This document shows, piece by piece, positions 16,541 to 25,575 of a stretch of DNA of 64,000 bases. Origin of the DNA: UBA11574 sp964591175 (lineage in GTDB: Bacteria; Desulfobacterota; Desulfobacteria; Desulfobacterales; UBA11574); NCBI GenBank assembly GCA_964591175.1, contig CAZQAF010000009.1:10324-74323 (forward strand), written 5' to 3'. Below the pieces are notes generated by a model. It was not told the DNA's origin. It searched no databases and saw nothing but the letters and a program-made list of their open reading frames with translations. How positions within the stretch are numbered: the stretch's first letter is position 1; every line of letters starts with the position of its first letter. A program made the position numbers and the translations under genes.

Positions 16541-17869
16541 ATGAGAAATTTTGAATCAAAAATCGAATTTAATAAATACAAAGAAGCGCTGAAATCCTGC
16601 CGACCCATTAAAATGGAAGGCAAAATCATTAAAGTGGCGGGCATTGTTGCAGAAGCTGACGGCCCGGGCATGAGCGTCGGAAGCCTTTGTTCAATAAAAA
16701 ATTCTGACGGCCGAAATATGCCGGCGGAAGTTATCGGGTTTAATGATAAAAGCGTTATTGTGATGCCTTTCGGAGAAATGCGGGGAATTGAGCCCGGAAG
16801 CCGGATTGTCGATATAAACAAACAGCCGACGGTTAAAGTCGGGGAGTCATATTTAAATAGAGTCGTTGACGGGCTTGGAACGCCCATTGACGGAAAAGGA
16901 GCCATAAAAGCAAACCTGGATTATCCGATTTACGGAAAAGTCCTTAATCCTATGAAAAGAGAGATTATTCATGAAGTGATCGATGTGGGTATAAGTTCTA
17001 TCAATGCAATGCACACGCTGGGGAAAGGACAGCGGATTGCCATCATGGCAGGTTCGGGTGTGGGGAAAAGTGTGTTGATGGGTATGATTGCCCGCTACAC
17101 AGTAGCAGACGTCATCGTTATTGCGCTTATTGGCGAACGCGGTAGAGAAGTTAGAGAATTTATTGAACGCAACCTTGGAAAGGAAGGTCTTAAAAAATCG
17201 GTTGTCGTTGCTGCAACGTCCGATTCCCCGGCTCTCGCCAGGATCAGGGGGGCTCATCTCGCAACAACGATAGCGGAATATTTCAGGGATAAAGGATTGG
17301 ACGTCGTTCTGATTATGGATTCAATCACCCGCTTCGCCATGTCATTGAGAGAAGTCGGCCTGGCGGCAGGAGAACCGCCTTCAGCAAAGGGTTACACACC
17401 GAGCGTTTTTATTCAAATCCCAAAACTTTTGGAAAGGACCGGAAATCTGGAAAGGAAAGGCAGTATTACGGGAATCTATACGGTCTTGGTCGAAGGCGAC
17501 GATATGAACGAGCCCATAGCGGATACCGTTCGTTCCATCGTCGACGGCCACATCATTTTATCCCGGGATCTTGCACACAAAGGACATTATCCCGCCGTAG
17601 ATGTTTTGAGCAGCATCAGCCGGGTGATGTCTGACATTGTCGAACGTGGTCATCTCGATATGGCAAGAAAACTTGTAAGAGTCCTGGCCACCTATAGAGA
17701 AGCGGAAGATTTAATCAATATTGGGGCATATTTAGATGGTAGTGATCCGAACATAGATTTTGCAAAAAAAATGATTCACAAAATCAATTCTTTTCTTTGT
17801 CAGGATATTAATCAAAATATATCATTCAAGGAAAGCCTGTCGCGATTGAAGGATGCATTAACCGAGTGA
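16541..17869 (+). CDS. fliI: Flagellar export ATPase FliI
   Basis: The protein has 442 residues from this ATG. A TTG 10 codons upstream (16511) is an alternative; the sequence from MRNFESK onward fits the family better. It is an F1-beta-like ATPase: an N-terminal barrel (KMEGKIIKVAGIVAEADGPG), the central domain with Walker A AGSGVGKS, the GERGREVREF motif, Walker B VLIMDSITRFA, and a C-terminal domain that binds export chaperones. It works with FliH and FliJ below the export gate. Confidence 0.96.
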   Translation: MRNFESKIEFNKYKEALKSCRPIKMEGKIIKVAGIVAEADGPGMSVGSLCSIKNSDGRNMPAEVIGFNDKSVIVMPFGEMRGIEPGSRIVDINKQPTVKVGESYLNRVVDGLGTPIDGKGAIKANLDYPIYGKVLNPMKREIIHEVIDVGISSINAMHTLGKGQRIAIMAGSGVGKSVLMGMIARYTVADVIVIALIGERGREVREFIERNLGKEGLKKSVVVAATSDSPALARIRGAHLATTIAEYFRDKGLDVVLIMDSITRFAMSLREVGLAAGEPPSAKGYTPSVFIQIPKLLERTGNLERKGSITGIYTVLVEGDDMNEPIADTVRSIVDGHIILSRDLAHKGHYPAVDVLSSISRVMSDIVERGHLDMARKLVRVLATYREAEDLINIGAYLDGSDPNIDFAKKMIHKINSFLCQDINQNISFKESLSRLKDALTE

Positions 17870-17886
17870 TACAAACTTAGGACTTC

Positions 17887-17941
17887 GCCCCAATTGGCCT
17901 CCGGCCCGTTGGGCCTATGCCCCGGAGGGAACATTGGAATA
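17887..17941. repeat. GC-rich hairpin/REP-like unit between fliI and fliJ
   Basis: CCTCCGG (17898-17904) and CCGGAGG (17922-17928) form a perfect 7-bp stem in otherwise A/T-rich DNA. The right part, TATGCCCCGGAGGGAACATT (17916 onward), matches a segment on the minus strand at 50765-50790 in about 21 of 26 positions, so it is a dispersed unit. The stem may partly hide ribosome-binding sequence of fliJ. Confidence 0.55.
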
Positions 17942-17942
17942 G

Positions 17943-18386
17943 ATGAAACCGTTTTCATTTCGACTGGATAAAATACTTAACTATAGAACTTATCTGAGGA
18001 AAAAAGCTCAAATAGAACTTTTTAACGCTAGAAATGAATGTCTGAAGAGAGAAAAAGAAGTTATGAGTTTGATTGAAAAAAGAAACGAGATGTCAAAACA
18101 GTGCAGCGAAGAAGAATCCAGAGGAGTGAGTGTTCCGGTTTACAATACATACCAGACTTATCTGAAACGCATTGGAGAAGATCTAGAGAAGGCATATATT
18201 AGGCTCGATCGGGAAAAAGAAGAAGTAATAGCAAAAGAAATTGTATTGAAGCAGGCATCCATAAATAAAAAGACGCTAAAAGTTCTAAAAGGACTAAAAC
18301 ATAATAGATACATGGAATCTATGGGAAGAGAAGAACAGAAAATATTGGATGAGATAGTGATAACCGGAAAAGGTTGCAACGTATGA
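17943..18386 (+). CDS. fliJ: Flagellar FliJ-like export chaperone
   Basis: The protein has 147 residues and is almost entirely an antiparallel coiled coil. The N-terminal FSFRLDKILNYRTYLRKKAQIE matches the start of FliJ proteins. FliJ acts like the gamma stalk of the FliI ring and ferries chaperones. Sequence is weakly conserved in this family, so the assignment rests on length, coiled coil and position directly after fliI. It is followed by a MotE-like gene with an ATGA overlap. Confidence 0.88.
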   Translation: MKPFSFRLDKILNYRTYLRKKAQIELFNARNECLKREKEVMSLIEKRNEMSKQCSEEESRGVSVPVYNTYQTYLKRIGEDLEKAYIRLDREKEEVIAKEIVLKQASINKKTLKVLKGLKHNRYMESMGREEQKILDEIVITGKGCNV

Positions 18387-18943
18387 AAAAACGAACACAG
18401 ATTCTGCTGTCCTTACTGATCGTTGTGAAGATTTCGCTGGGTTCTATTTTATTATATCAGAGCGGTCTGCCTTTGTTTGGAACGTCGAATGCATTGGCTT
18501 CAGAACAAAAAAAAGATACTGTGACAACCCCAGTGAAAAATGAAAAAAAAGATACAAAAGAAACGATCGACTTGAAGTTTCTCATCCAAAGGAAGGCTCA
18601 ATTCGAAAAAGAAGAAAAAAGGATCGCTGAAAAGAAATCAGAACTTTTAGTCATTCAGGATGACATCAATAAAAAAATCGCCGAACTCACAAAATTAAGG
18701 GATGAAATCAAGCAGGAGAAAGCACAAAAGAAGGCTGTCGAGGAGCAGCAGTTCAAGCATCTTATAAAGATTTATTCAGCCATGAAACCGCAGAATGCGG
18801 CGGACTTGATCGATAAGCTGGACATTAAACTGGCAATAGAACTTCTTTCAAGGATGAAAGGGGATGATGTCGGGAAAATCCTTTCCTTCGTAAAAATTGA
18901 AAAGGCCGCTAAAATAAGCGAAGGGCTTATAAAACAAAATTAG
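18383..18943 (+). CDS. MotE-like flagellar chaperone (MgtE N-like domain)
   Basis: The protein has 186 residues. The ATG overlapping the fliJ stop (ATGA) is preferred; a TTG at 18374 is an alternative. An N-terminal membrane helix or signal (about 8-28) is followed by a long coiled coil (70-125) and an MgtE-N-like helical domain (HLIKIYSAMKPQNAADLIDKLDIKLAIELLSRMKGDDVGKIL). This architecture is known as MotE, a periplasmic partner of MotC in some bacteria, and occurs after fliJ in many flagellar clusters. The function here is inferred. Confidence 0.8.
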   Translation: MKKRTQILLSLLIVVKISLGSILLYQSGLPLFGTSNALASEQKKDTVTTPVKNEKKDTKETIDLKFLIQRKAQFEKEEKRIAEKKSELLVIQDDINKKIAELTKLRDEIKQEKAQKKAVEEQQFKHLIKIYSAMKPQNAADLIDKLDIKLAIELLSRMKGDDVGKILSFVKIEKAAKISEGLIKQN

Positions 18944-19134
18944 ATATAGATATCTATGATCGATCCCTTTTCCCGGAATTTATCCGGGTCTAGTTCCGGA
19001 CCGCTACTCAGAACCGACGGGCGTTGGTGATTCCGGGAGAAAATCGGCAGCGTGGATTCATTCTGAATGGCCTTATCCCCGGGCAATGCCGCCACCACGA
19101 TCGGCCAGTTATTTGCAGCATCAATATTCATCAT
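18940..19134 (-). CDS. Small uncharacterised protein, 64 residues
   Basis: AAAGAGGGT precedes two consecutive ATG codons (19134, 19131); the second has better spacing. No family recognised. The product is soluble, Pro-rich, and ends KGSIIDIYI, similar to the end GNVIDIRV of another small gene in this cluster (36871-37170). It converges on the MotE-like gene with overlapping stop codons. Its higher GC differs from neighbours. The gene is plausible but not certain. Confidence 0.45.
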   Translation of the reverse strand: MMNIDAANNWPIVVAALPGDKAIQNESTLPIFSRNHQRPSVLSSGPELDPDKFREKGSIIDIYI

Positions 19135-19538
19135 TACCCTCTTTGTATTATTATTCCATCCTATTATATGAATAATCCTTAAAAATCAACATATTTCTTT
19201 AAGATTTCAACAATCTTAGAATAAAACTCCAAATTGAGATTTGGGAATTGAATTTTCAATAAGTCATTCGCCCGGAAAAGGAAACCCTGTCATCGCCTTG
19301 GGGTAACGAAACTATTTTGTTTCGCCCTGTCGCGAAAATTAAATAGGCAATATTTTCCTTTGGCCGTTTGATTAAGCGGTCAAATATTTCCTCCTTGCTG
19401 TTTTTTGTTTTCGGCGGTTGCGTTTAAAATATACTTAATCCACTGTTATAATATCAAATACAAGTATGTTTTCTATTTTGGCACAACCTTTGCTGGTAAA
19501 GAGTTGAAAAAATTAAAAGACAGCAAGAGACAAAAACA
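19135..19538. other. Intergenic region upstream of fliK
   Basis: 404 bp without a gene. A 6-bp hairpin (CGAAAC 19307-19312, GTTTCG 19319-19324) and the sigma-54 promoter at 19478 are the visible signals. It separates the flgB-motE operon from the hook operon. Confidence 0.6.
19478..19494 (+). promoter_or_regulatory. Sigma-54 promoter of fliK-flgD-flgE
   Basis: TTGGCACAACCTTTGCT is a near-perfect sigma-54 core promoter with GG (19480-19481) and GC (19492-19493) 10 nt apart. The predicted start is about 19505, 34 nt before fliK. Confidence 0.85.
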
Positions 19539-21239
19539 ATGATAAACCCCGTAATTTTAAAATTCGTGTCCTCACTTCTCAATAGCGACGCATCAAATAG
19601 TGCCATGTCATCGGCATCGGGAGACGGCGGCAAGCACTTTTTATCGGATATGCAAAAAGCGCTTCGCACCTTTTCAAACAAATCCGATTTTGCAACTCAT
19701 GAATCGATCAAAGCAAATACCGACTCCTATGGAAAAGGATACAAAAATTATCTTGAATCTTTCAAGAAAGAACTTTTAGCACAGGGAAAGCCGTTGAATG
19801 AGATCTTTTTAAAAGAAAAGGATTTTCCGCTGATCAAAAAATTTCTTCTTCAATGCGGTTTTTCGAACAAAAAGATTGACGGATTTTTAAAGGATCTTAA
19901 ATCTGACAGCCCTGGCGGCCAAATCAATCTGTCCTATTTTTTCCAAAAGGCCTCAGAACTGGAATCACCGAAAGACAAGGCTTATCATGATAAGATCATC
20001 GCTTCCAACGCCATCCCGCACATCGAGTCCATACTTAGAGATTTTCAATTTACACCAAAAGAGATGGATAATCTCATCAGTTATGCAAAGACCGAAGGCG
20101 GCGGGCTGGATCTTAAACAATTTGTAAATAAATTAAAAGAAATCAGCTCCCGTAAACCATTTGCGGATAACAACGGCGTTGATCGGGATGTGTGTCAAAA
20201 GATTATAAGCAAGATGGAAGCGATCGGTATTTCCGTGAAAAACAAAGAAAAGATCGAACAAATATCTCCGGAGGATTTTATCGCATCTCTGGAGCAAACA
20301 TTAGAAAATGTGAATCAAAACGATAAGTCATCGTCAGAAATTAAAAAGACGTTGGACAATCTCGTGAAAAGGGTTACTCGATCGGATCAAAATATTACAT
20401 CGGCATCTTCAGTAAAAGTTGCCTCGAATTATAATTTTACGAATTCGCTGATTGAAGAACAAACAAACAAAAACCACAATCATCTTTTTGATAAAAAACC
20501 GAAATCTTCATCAGAAAATATCACGAATAAAAATGATGTTATATCGTCTTTTCTTAAGCAAGAAGGCGATAAAATCACCCCTCATGCGCAACTTATTGCA
20601 AACACTTCGAATCCGAAACAGAGGGCCGATATTTTTTCGGACCTGAATAAGAAAATGGGATTAATGAATCCGGTTGAAAGGGATAGCGATCATATACTGA
20701 TTAAAACCGGGCAAATGGATGCGCCGAGGAATACGGCAACTTTTAACCTTGCAGGCACCGTAAAATCCGCACCGTCAAATAATAATGGTTCCGGCGGATA
20801 TTATCTCCAGGCTTCTTTGATCGACCAGGTCGGAAAGCAAATTTCAAGGTCTATTCTCACAGGGGATCGAATCGTGAGGCTCCAGTTAAATCCGCCTGAG
20901 CTGGGAACGGTAAAAATAAAAATGGATATGAAAGACCATTCCCTTAAAATAGGAATTATTACGGAACATCATTCTGTAAAAGAACTGTTGTTAAATAATA
21001 TCCACCAACTCAGGGAAGCGCTTTTACATCAGGGAGTGAAACTCGACAAGGTCGATGTTCAGATCGACTATAATTTCGGTCAATCATTGAACAGCTCGAA
21101 GCAAGGGACAAACAGCGGACCCGGCACAGGAAGAGGTTTCAATGAAAAACAGTTCAATACGAATTCGCTTACCCAAGAAACATCTGCCATTCAGATGCAT
21201 ATGATATCAAAAAATAATTTATTGGATTTGGTGGCTTAG
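19539..21239 (+). CDS. fliK: Flagellar hook-length control protein FliK
   Basis: The protein has 566 residues. The N-terminal 400 residues are variable, polar and probably unfolded, as expected for a molecular ruler. The conserved C-terminal switch domain (about 425-510) carries IVRLQLNPPELGTVKIKMDM and LREALLHQGVKLDKVDVQI, the Flg_hook family signature. FliK measures the hook and switches FlhB from rod/hook to filament export. It begins the hook operon with flgD and flgE. Ribosome-binding sequence is weak. Confidence 0.93.
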   Translation: MINPVILKFVSSLLNSDASNSAMSSASGDGGKHFLSDMQKALRTFSNKSDFATHESIKANTDSYGKGYKNYLESFKKELLAQGKPLNEIFLKEKDFPLIKKFLLQCGFSNKKIDGFLKDLKSDSPGGQINLSYFFQKASELESPKDKAYHDKIIASNAIPHIESILRDFQFTPKEMDNLISYAKTEGGGLDLKQFVNKLKEISSRKPFADNNGVDRDVCQKIISKMEAIGISVKNKEKIEQISPEDFIASLEQTLENVNQNDKSSSEIKKTLDNLVKRVTRSDQNITSASSVKVASNYNFTNSLIEEQTNKNHNHLFDKKPKSSSENITNKNDVISSFLKQEGDKITPHAQLIANTSNPKQRADIFSDLNKKMGLMNPVERDSDHILIKTGQMDAPRNTATFNLAGTVKSAPSNNNGSGGYYLQASLIDQVGKQISRSILTGDRIVRLQLNPPELGTVKIKMDMKDHSLKIGIITEHHSVKELLLNNIHQLREALLHQGVKLDKVDVQIDYNFGQSLNSSKQGTNSGPGTGRGFNEKQFNTNSLTQETSAIQMHMISKNNLLDLVA

Positions 21240-21288
21240 CGAAACCATTCGCCAAACGGAAGGGCGGACTTTAAGGAGAAAAATCTCA

Positions 21289-21978
21289 ATGTCAATACCA
21301 TCAGTAAATACAAGTTACGGCACATCATCGACAACCAGTGACCAAACATCTTCAAATTCCGGTACGGACAAGCTGGGCATGGATCAGTTCCTTAACATGT
21401 TTATTGCCCAGTTGAAGAATCAAGATCCGCTGAACCCCATGGACAGTGCGCAATTCACCGCCCAATTGGCGCAATATTCCAGTGTAGAGCAACTGTATGG
21501 GATGAACAGCAAATTGACGGATATTGAAAATGCGCTGAGCAGTCAGAACCAACAACGCGATGATTTGGGTTATATCGGCAAAACCGTTAAGGCGGATGAT
21601 AACACTATGACCGTTACTAACGGGACGGTTCAAACCGGCAGTTACAGCTTGGATGGCAGCGGAAATGTCACCATCGATGTTTACGACAGTCAGGGACAGC
21701 AGGTTCGAACGCTTTATCAGGGCGCTGAAGATAAAGGCGAACATGAGTTAAATTGGGACGGAAGGGATGATGCCGGGAACATGGTCGCAGACGGAACTTA
21801 TACTTTCGAGATTACCGCACAGGATGGAATTGGTTTGACTGTCCCTTCAAACACCTACATTTCCGGGGAGGTGACGGGCATCACCTATAAAAACGGTCAG
21901 CCTTATCTCATGATCGGAGATAAACTGCTCGACAGCAGCAAAGTTATCGAAGTCACTCAAACAACGGCAAATAAATAA
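21289..21978 (+). CDS. flgD: Flagellar hook capping protein FlgD
   Basis: The protein has 229 residues. The N-terminal signature DKLGMDQFLNMFIAQLKNQD followed by PLNPMDSAQFTAQLAQYSSVEQL (about 27-70) is diagnostic. The C-terminal part has the tudor-like and FlgD Ig-like segments (GEHELNWDGRDDAGNMVADG). FlgD forms the scaffold at the hook tip during FlgE polymerisation. AAGGAG precedes the ATG. Confidence 0.97.
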   Translation: MSIPSVNTSYGTSSTTSDQTSSNSGTDKLGMDQFLNMFIAQLKNQDPLNPMDSAQFTAQLAQYSSVEQLYGMNSKLTDIENALSSQNQQRDDLGYIGKTVKADDNTMTVTNGTVQTGSYSLDGSGNVTIDVYDSQGQQVRTLYQGAEDKGEHELNWDGRDDAGNMVADGTYTFEITAQDGIGLTVPSNTYISGEVTGITYKNGQPYLMIGDKLLDSSKVIEVTQTTANK

Positions 21979-21991
21979 GGAGGGAAATAAA

Positions 21992-23479
21992 ATGTCTTTA
22001 TCAAGTTCACTATTTTCAGGGATTAGCGGGCTGAGCACCCTTGGCAACGCCATGCAGATTATCGGAGACAACATCGCAAATGTCAATACGGTAGGGTTCA
22101 AAAGCAGCCGGGTGACCTTTCAGGACGTACTGAGCCAGACCGTGGCCACCACGTCGGGAAGCGCACAGGTCGGCCGCGGGAGCAGCCTGGCGGATATTTC
22201 CAGTACGTTTTCCCAGGGCTCTTTCGAGTCCACCGATTCCGCAACGGATCTGGCCATCGGCGGCGAGGGCTTTTTCGTTGTTAGGGACCCGAACAATGCA
22301 AACAACGAATACTACACTCGTGCCGGTGAATTCCGCTTTGACAAGGACGGCAACTTCGTCAATCCGGCCGGATACATTGTCCGCGGCTGGGCCCTGGACC
22401 CCACCACGGGTCAGGACTACGGCTCGATGACGGACATCACCATGTCGTCATTTACATCGTCGCCATCGGAGACGCAGAAGTTGACGGCCATCACCAACCT
22501 GGATTCCGATGCCACGAGCCAGACGACGAATCTGGAAACCGCATGGGACGCCACCAACCCAACGCCGATTGCCTCTACAGCCTATGAATATCAGACCACC
22601 GTGAAGGCCTACGATTCGTTGGGAAGCACCCACGATCTCACTGTTTACTATGACCGCACCGACACAGACGGTCAATGGGAATATATCGTCACGTGCAATC
22701 CTGATGAAGATGCCCGCGCCGGCGCCGTAGTATCAGGTACGCCGACAAAGGGTGCGGGGCTTTTGGCCCGGGGGACCATCGATTTCGTGGCTGGTTCGGG
22801 CACCATTTCGGGCATGACTATGGAGCGTTTCGATCCGAACAATCCGGACAATATCGGTACCGGCACCGATGGCTCGGCCGCGGACAACGCGGCAACATGG
22901 GACTCGGTGGTGGACCCCGACAGTTGGCAAACGGCTGAAACTCCCGATGCAAATGGTTATCTGGCCTTTCAGCCGGAGTTCATCAATGGTTCCCCGATGT
23001 CCGTAGAACTGAACATCGGAGCCCGCAATGACGGGACGAACTGGGTTCCTGATTCCTTGTCTTCGAGCCAGTATTCCTCGGCATCCACCACCGTTTTTCA
23101 GTCCGCTGACGGCTACGGCGCCGGGGATCTGCAATCGGTTTCCGTGGATACGGACGGCGTTATCACCGGGCAGTATTCCAACGGGCAGGTCCTCCCGTTG
23201 TATCGCGTTGCCTTGGCCAAGTTTCAGAACAACGACGGCCTTTTTAAGGTAGGCGGCAACCTCTGGCGGGAGACCCGGCTCAGCGGTGATCCGATTACGG
23301 GTACGCCGGGATCCAACGGCACGGGAAACATTTCGGCAAACTCCCTCGAGCAGTCAAACGTCGATATCGCCAACGAGTTCGTCAAAATGATTACCACCCA
23401 GAGAGGATTCCAGGCCAATTCAAAAATCATTACCGTAACGGATCAAATGCTTGCGGACCTCATCAATATCAAACGATAA
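21992..23479 (+). CDS. flgE: Flagellar hook protein FlgE
   Basis: The protein has 495 residues. The N-terminal helix (LFSGISGLSTLGNAMQIIGDN, IANVNTVGFKSSRVTFQD) and C-terminal helix (SLEQSNVDIANEFVKMITTQ, RGFQANSKIITVTDQML) are conserved. The surface-exposed middle (about 140-400) is variable and very rich in Asp, Thr, Ser and Gly. AAGGAGGGA precedes the ATG. The middle of the gene is visibly more G+C-rich, with codons such as GGC, GCC and ACC, than the A/T-rich genes on both sides, which suggests replacement of the exposed domain or different selection. It ends the fliK-flgD-flgE operon. Confidence 0.96.
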   Translation: MSLSSSLFSGISGLSTLGNAMQIIGDNIANVNTVGFKSSRVTFQDVLSQTVATTSGSAQVGRGSSLADISSTFSQGSFESTDSATDLAIGGEGFFVVRDPNNANNEYYTRAGEFRFDKDGNFVNPAGYIVRGWALDPTTGQDYGSMTDITMSSFTSSPSETQKLTAITNLDSDATSQTTNLETAWDATNPTPIASTAYEYQTTVKAYDSLGSTHDLTVYYDRTDTDGQWEYIVTCNPDEDARAGAVVSGTPTKGAGLLARGTIDFVAGSGTISGMTMERFDPNNPDNIGTGTDGSAADNAATWDSVVDPDSWQTAETPDANGYLAFQPEFINGSPMSVELNIGARNDGTNWVPDSLSSSQYSSASTTVFQSADGYGAGDLQSVSVDTDGVITGQYSNGQVLPLYRVALAKFQNNDGLFKVGGNLWRETRLSGDPITGTPGSNGTGNISANSLEQSNVDIANEFVKMITTQRGFQANSKIITVTDQMLADLINIKR

Positions 23480-23488
23480 TGTTTAAAC

Positions 23489-23715
23489 CGAGAGGTTCAG
23501 GGTTCAAAGTTCACGGTTCCTGGTCTTAAAAGATGAGAAGGTTAGAACGTTAGAAGGTTAGGCTTAGCTTTAAGCTTCGACCCAATAAATCGGAGCGTCT
23601 GAGAAAAGCCAACCTTCTTACCTTCTGATCTTCTCACTTTCCGGTCTTTTTCCCTATATTACACCCCTGAACCTCTGAACCCAAAACCCCAGAACTCAGA
23701 ATTCCGGAACCTCTT
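23489..23715. repeat. Nested imperfect palindrome
   Basis: The inner arms GAGAAGGTTAGAACGTTAGA (from about 23535) and, on the other strand, GAGAAGATCAGAAGGTAAGA (from about 23635 backward) pair over about 30 nt. The outer arms (GAGGTTCAGGGTTC from about 23490 and its imperfect complement near 23670-23715) extend the structure. TTCAG-rich repeats of the same flavour appear near 43690 and 62423. Confidence 0.55.
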
Positions 23716-23753
23716 ATCGAGGCAAATGTCAGGATTTTGACATTTGCCTCGAT
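23716..23753. terminator. Perfect 16-bp stem-loop after flgE
   Basis: ATCGAGGCAAATGTCA (23716-23731) pairs perfectly with TGACATTTGCCTCGAT (23738-23753) around a 6-nt loop. No U-tract follows, so it may end or stabilise the fliK-flgD-flgE transcript by another route, or be part of the repeat structure to its left. Confidence 0.55.
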
Positions 23754-23868
23754 CCTTGACGCAATTCCACTCAAAAGGGCTTCATCGACAAAATTTAACT
23801 ATTCATATCTATTTGTAATATCATTATAATATTCCCTCTAGAAAAAATATTCCCCTTAAAAATCGATA

Positions 23869-23884
23869 TGGCATAAAGGTTGCT
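23869..23884 (+). promoter_or_regulatory. Sigma-54 promoter of the motA operon
   Basis: TGGCATAAAGGTTGCT has GG (23870-23871) and GC (23882-23883) exactly 10 nt apart. The predicted start is about 23895, 73 nt before motA. It probably drives motA through the export-gate genes. Confidence 0.8.
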
Positions 23885-23967
23885 GTATATCAGGAAAAAA
23901 AGATTTTTCAGGATAATTATCGGCACCGCCGGACAACCGGCGGCAGTCGTAAGTTTAAGGAGAAGTT

Positions 23968-24726
23968 ATGGACATTGCAACCGTTCTGGGCATTGTCTCT
24001 GCATTCGGACTCGTATTGTCCGCCATTTTCATGGGCGGCGGACTCAATATTTTCGTCAATGTGCCCTCATTATTGATTGTCGTGGGCGGAACCGTCGGCG
24101 TAACGTTGATCGCTTATCCGTTGAAAGATTTCCTTGGCGTATTAAAAGTGGTTCAGAAGGCGCTTTTTACCCAAAATATTTCCGTTGATGAACTGATCAA
24201 AAGATTTGCGGGTTTTGCAAGTAAAACGCGGAAAGAAGGCATCCTCGCTTTAGAGAGCGAGTTAAAGACCGTCAAGGATGAATTTTTAAAAAAAGGTGTC
24301 CAGCTATCGATCGACGGGCTGGAACCTCAAGAAATCAGGGATATCTTGGACACGGAAATTGATTATGTCAGAAACAGGCATCAGTTGGGGGCCGAGATAT
24401 TCACTACCATGGGCACTTATGCGCCGGCCATGGGAATGATCGGAACATTGATTGGGTTAGTACAGATGCTGCAAAATATGAGCGATCCGAGCAGTATCGG
24501 ACCGGCGATGGCCGTAGCGCTGCTGACCACATTTTATGGTTCGATCATGGCAAACATCTGTTGTATGCCGGTTGCAGGAAAACTAAGAGCCCGAAGCAAA
24601 GAAGAAATGATGGTCAAGGAAATGACCATCCAGGGAATTATCTCTCTTTCCAATGGAGACAACCCCAGGATACTTGAACAAAAACTGCTGGCCTTTATGC
24701 CCAACAACAAGAAGAAAGAATCTTAG
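23968..24726 (+). CDS. motA: Flagellar motor stator protein MotA
   Basis: The protein has 252 residues with four membrane helices: about 3-22, 34-52, and a pair near 150-170 and 183-200. The conserved segment GTYAPAMGMIGTLIGLVQML ends helix 3, and AVALLTTFYGSIMANICCMPVAGKL forms helix 4. The cytoplasmic loop (60-145) contacts FliG. MotA5MotB2 complexes conduct ions and turn the rotor. TAAGGAG precedes the ATG. Downstream lie two MotB homologues. Confidence 0.96.
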   Translation: MDIATVLGIVSAFGLVLSAIFMGGGLNIFVNVPSLLIVVGGTVGVTLIAYPLKDFLGVLKVVQKALFTQNISVDELIKRFAGFASKTRKEGILALESELKTVKDEFLKKGVQLSIDGLEPQEIRDILDTEIDYVRNRHQLGAEIFTTMGTYAPAMGMIGTLIGLVQMLQNMSDPSSIGPAMAVALLTTFYGSIMANICCMPVAGKLRARSKEEMMVKEMTIQGIISLSNGDNPRILEQKLLAFMPNNKKKES

Positions 24727-24730
24727 GTAA

Positions 24731-25510
24731 ATGGGTAAAAGAAAGAAAAGCAATGGCGATGTTGAATCGGGTACGGATATTGGAATTGTGATGACGGTGT
24801 CTCTTTTTCTTATACTGTTGACCTTTTTTATTTTGCTGAATTCCATTGCGGTTATCGACGAGCACAGAAGCCGTGTGGCAATCGGTTCGTTGATCGGTGC
24901 ATTTGGAGGGCTGCCCGGCGGACTGTCACCCATGGATTCGGGCAAATCGGTGTTGCCGCCTTCAGCGCCGATGATCGATGAAGATTTGACCATTGAACAG
25001 TTGATGTCATATGTTCAAAGAGATGTTCACGGGATTCCCGGTGAGATAAAAATTGTAGCCGATGGAGATGAAAAAAAAATCATCATCAACGAAAGCGCCT
25101 TGTATAATGAAAAAGAACACAAACTCAAACCCTCCATACGCGCTTTTTTGTATAAAGTCAGTCGAATTATAAGGCAGGGCGATTTCCCGGTTGAAATTGC
25201 GGGCTTTACGGACAATGTCGAAGATGTGAGAAATGGATATCGATCGAACTGGGAGCTGTCCACCATCATGGCGCTGAAAGTGTTAAAATATTTTGTTTCA
25301 GATTGCGGGGTTCTTCCCGGAAGACTTACGGCATATGGAAATGGAAGCAATCATCCCATCGGTTCCAATGATACAAGAAAATCCAGAGCCCGGAACAAAC
25401 GTGTTGAAATATGCCTGAAATACAATCCGCCGGCCTACATTAAACGGATTTTTGAAAAGAAACCGCACGGATTTTTTACATACAAGAAGTTTGATTTTAA
25501 AATCTTTTAA
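24731..25510 (+). CDS. MotB-like OmpA-domain protein lacking the ion-carrying Asp
   Basis: The protein has 259 residues. One membrane helix lies near 16-38 (GIVMTVSLFLILLTFFILLNS), and the OmpA-type peptidoglycan-binding domain (about 110-235) has GFTDNVEDVRNGYRSNWELS and SRARNKRVEI. Aligned on LTFF with the downstream MotB (FADLVMLLLTFFVML), the essential Asp position is Ser (TVSLFLILLTFF). Proton transfer by this subunit is therefore unlikely. It could be a structural partner in a mixed stator or a cell-wall anchor. It starts 4 nt after motA. Confidence 0.85.
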   Translation: MGKRKKSNGDVESGTDIGIVMTVSLFLILLTFFILLNSIAVIDEHRSRVAIGSLIGAFGGLPGGLSPMDSGKSVLPPSAPMIDEDLTIEQLMSYVQRDVHGIPGEIKIVADGDEKKIIINESALYNEKEHKLKPSIRAFLYKVSRIIRQGDFPVEIAGFTDNVEDVRNGYRSNWELSTIMALKVLKYFVSDCGVLPGRLTAYGNGSNHPIGSNDTRKSRARNKRVEICLKYNPPAYIKRIFEKKPHGFFTYKKFDFKIF

Positions 25511-25575
25511 CCTCGATATTTTTCTATTTTGGTTATGATCAATCGGGGTTTTAAATAAAGACAGAGGATAAAAAA

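Larger units (their letters stand above)
23480..23967. other. flgE-motA intergenic region
   Basis: 488 bp without a gene. It holds a nested inverted repeat (23489-23715), a strong hairpin (23716-23753) and the sigma-54 promoter of motA (23869). A 102-codon ORF at 23880 is an out-of-frame shadow that overlaps motA. Confidence 0.7.

Noticed and set aside
23880..24188. ORF of 102 codons overlapping the motA start
   Set aside because: Out-of-frame with motA, Arg-rich, and begins at the sigma-54 promoter itself.
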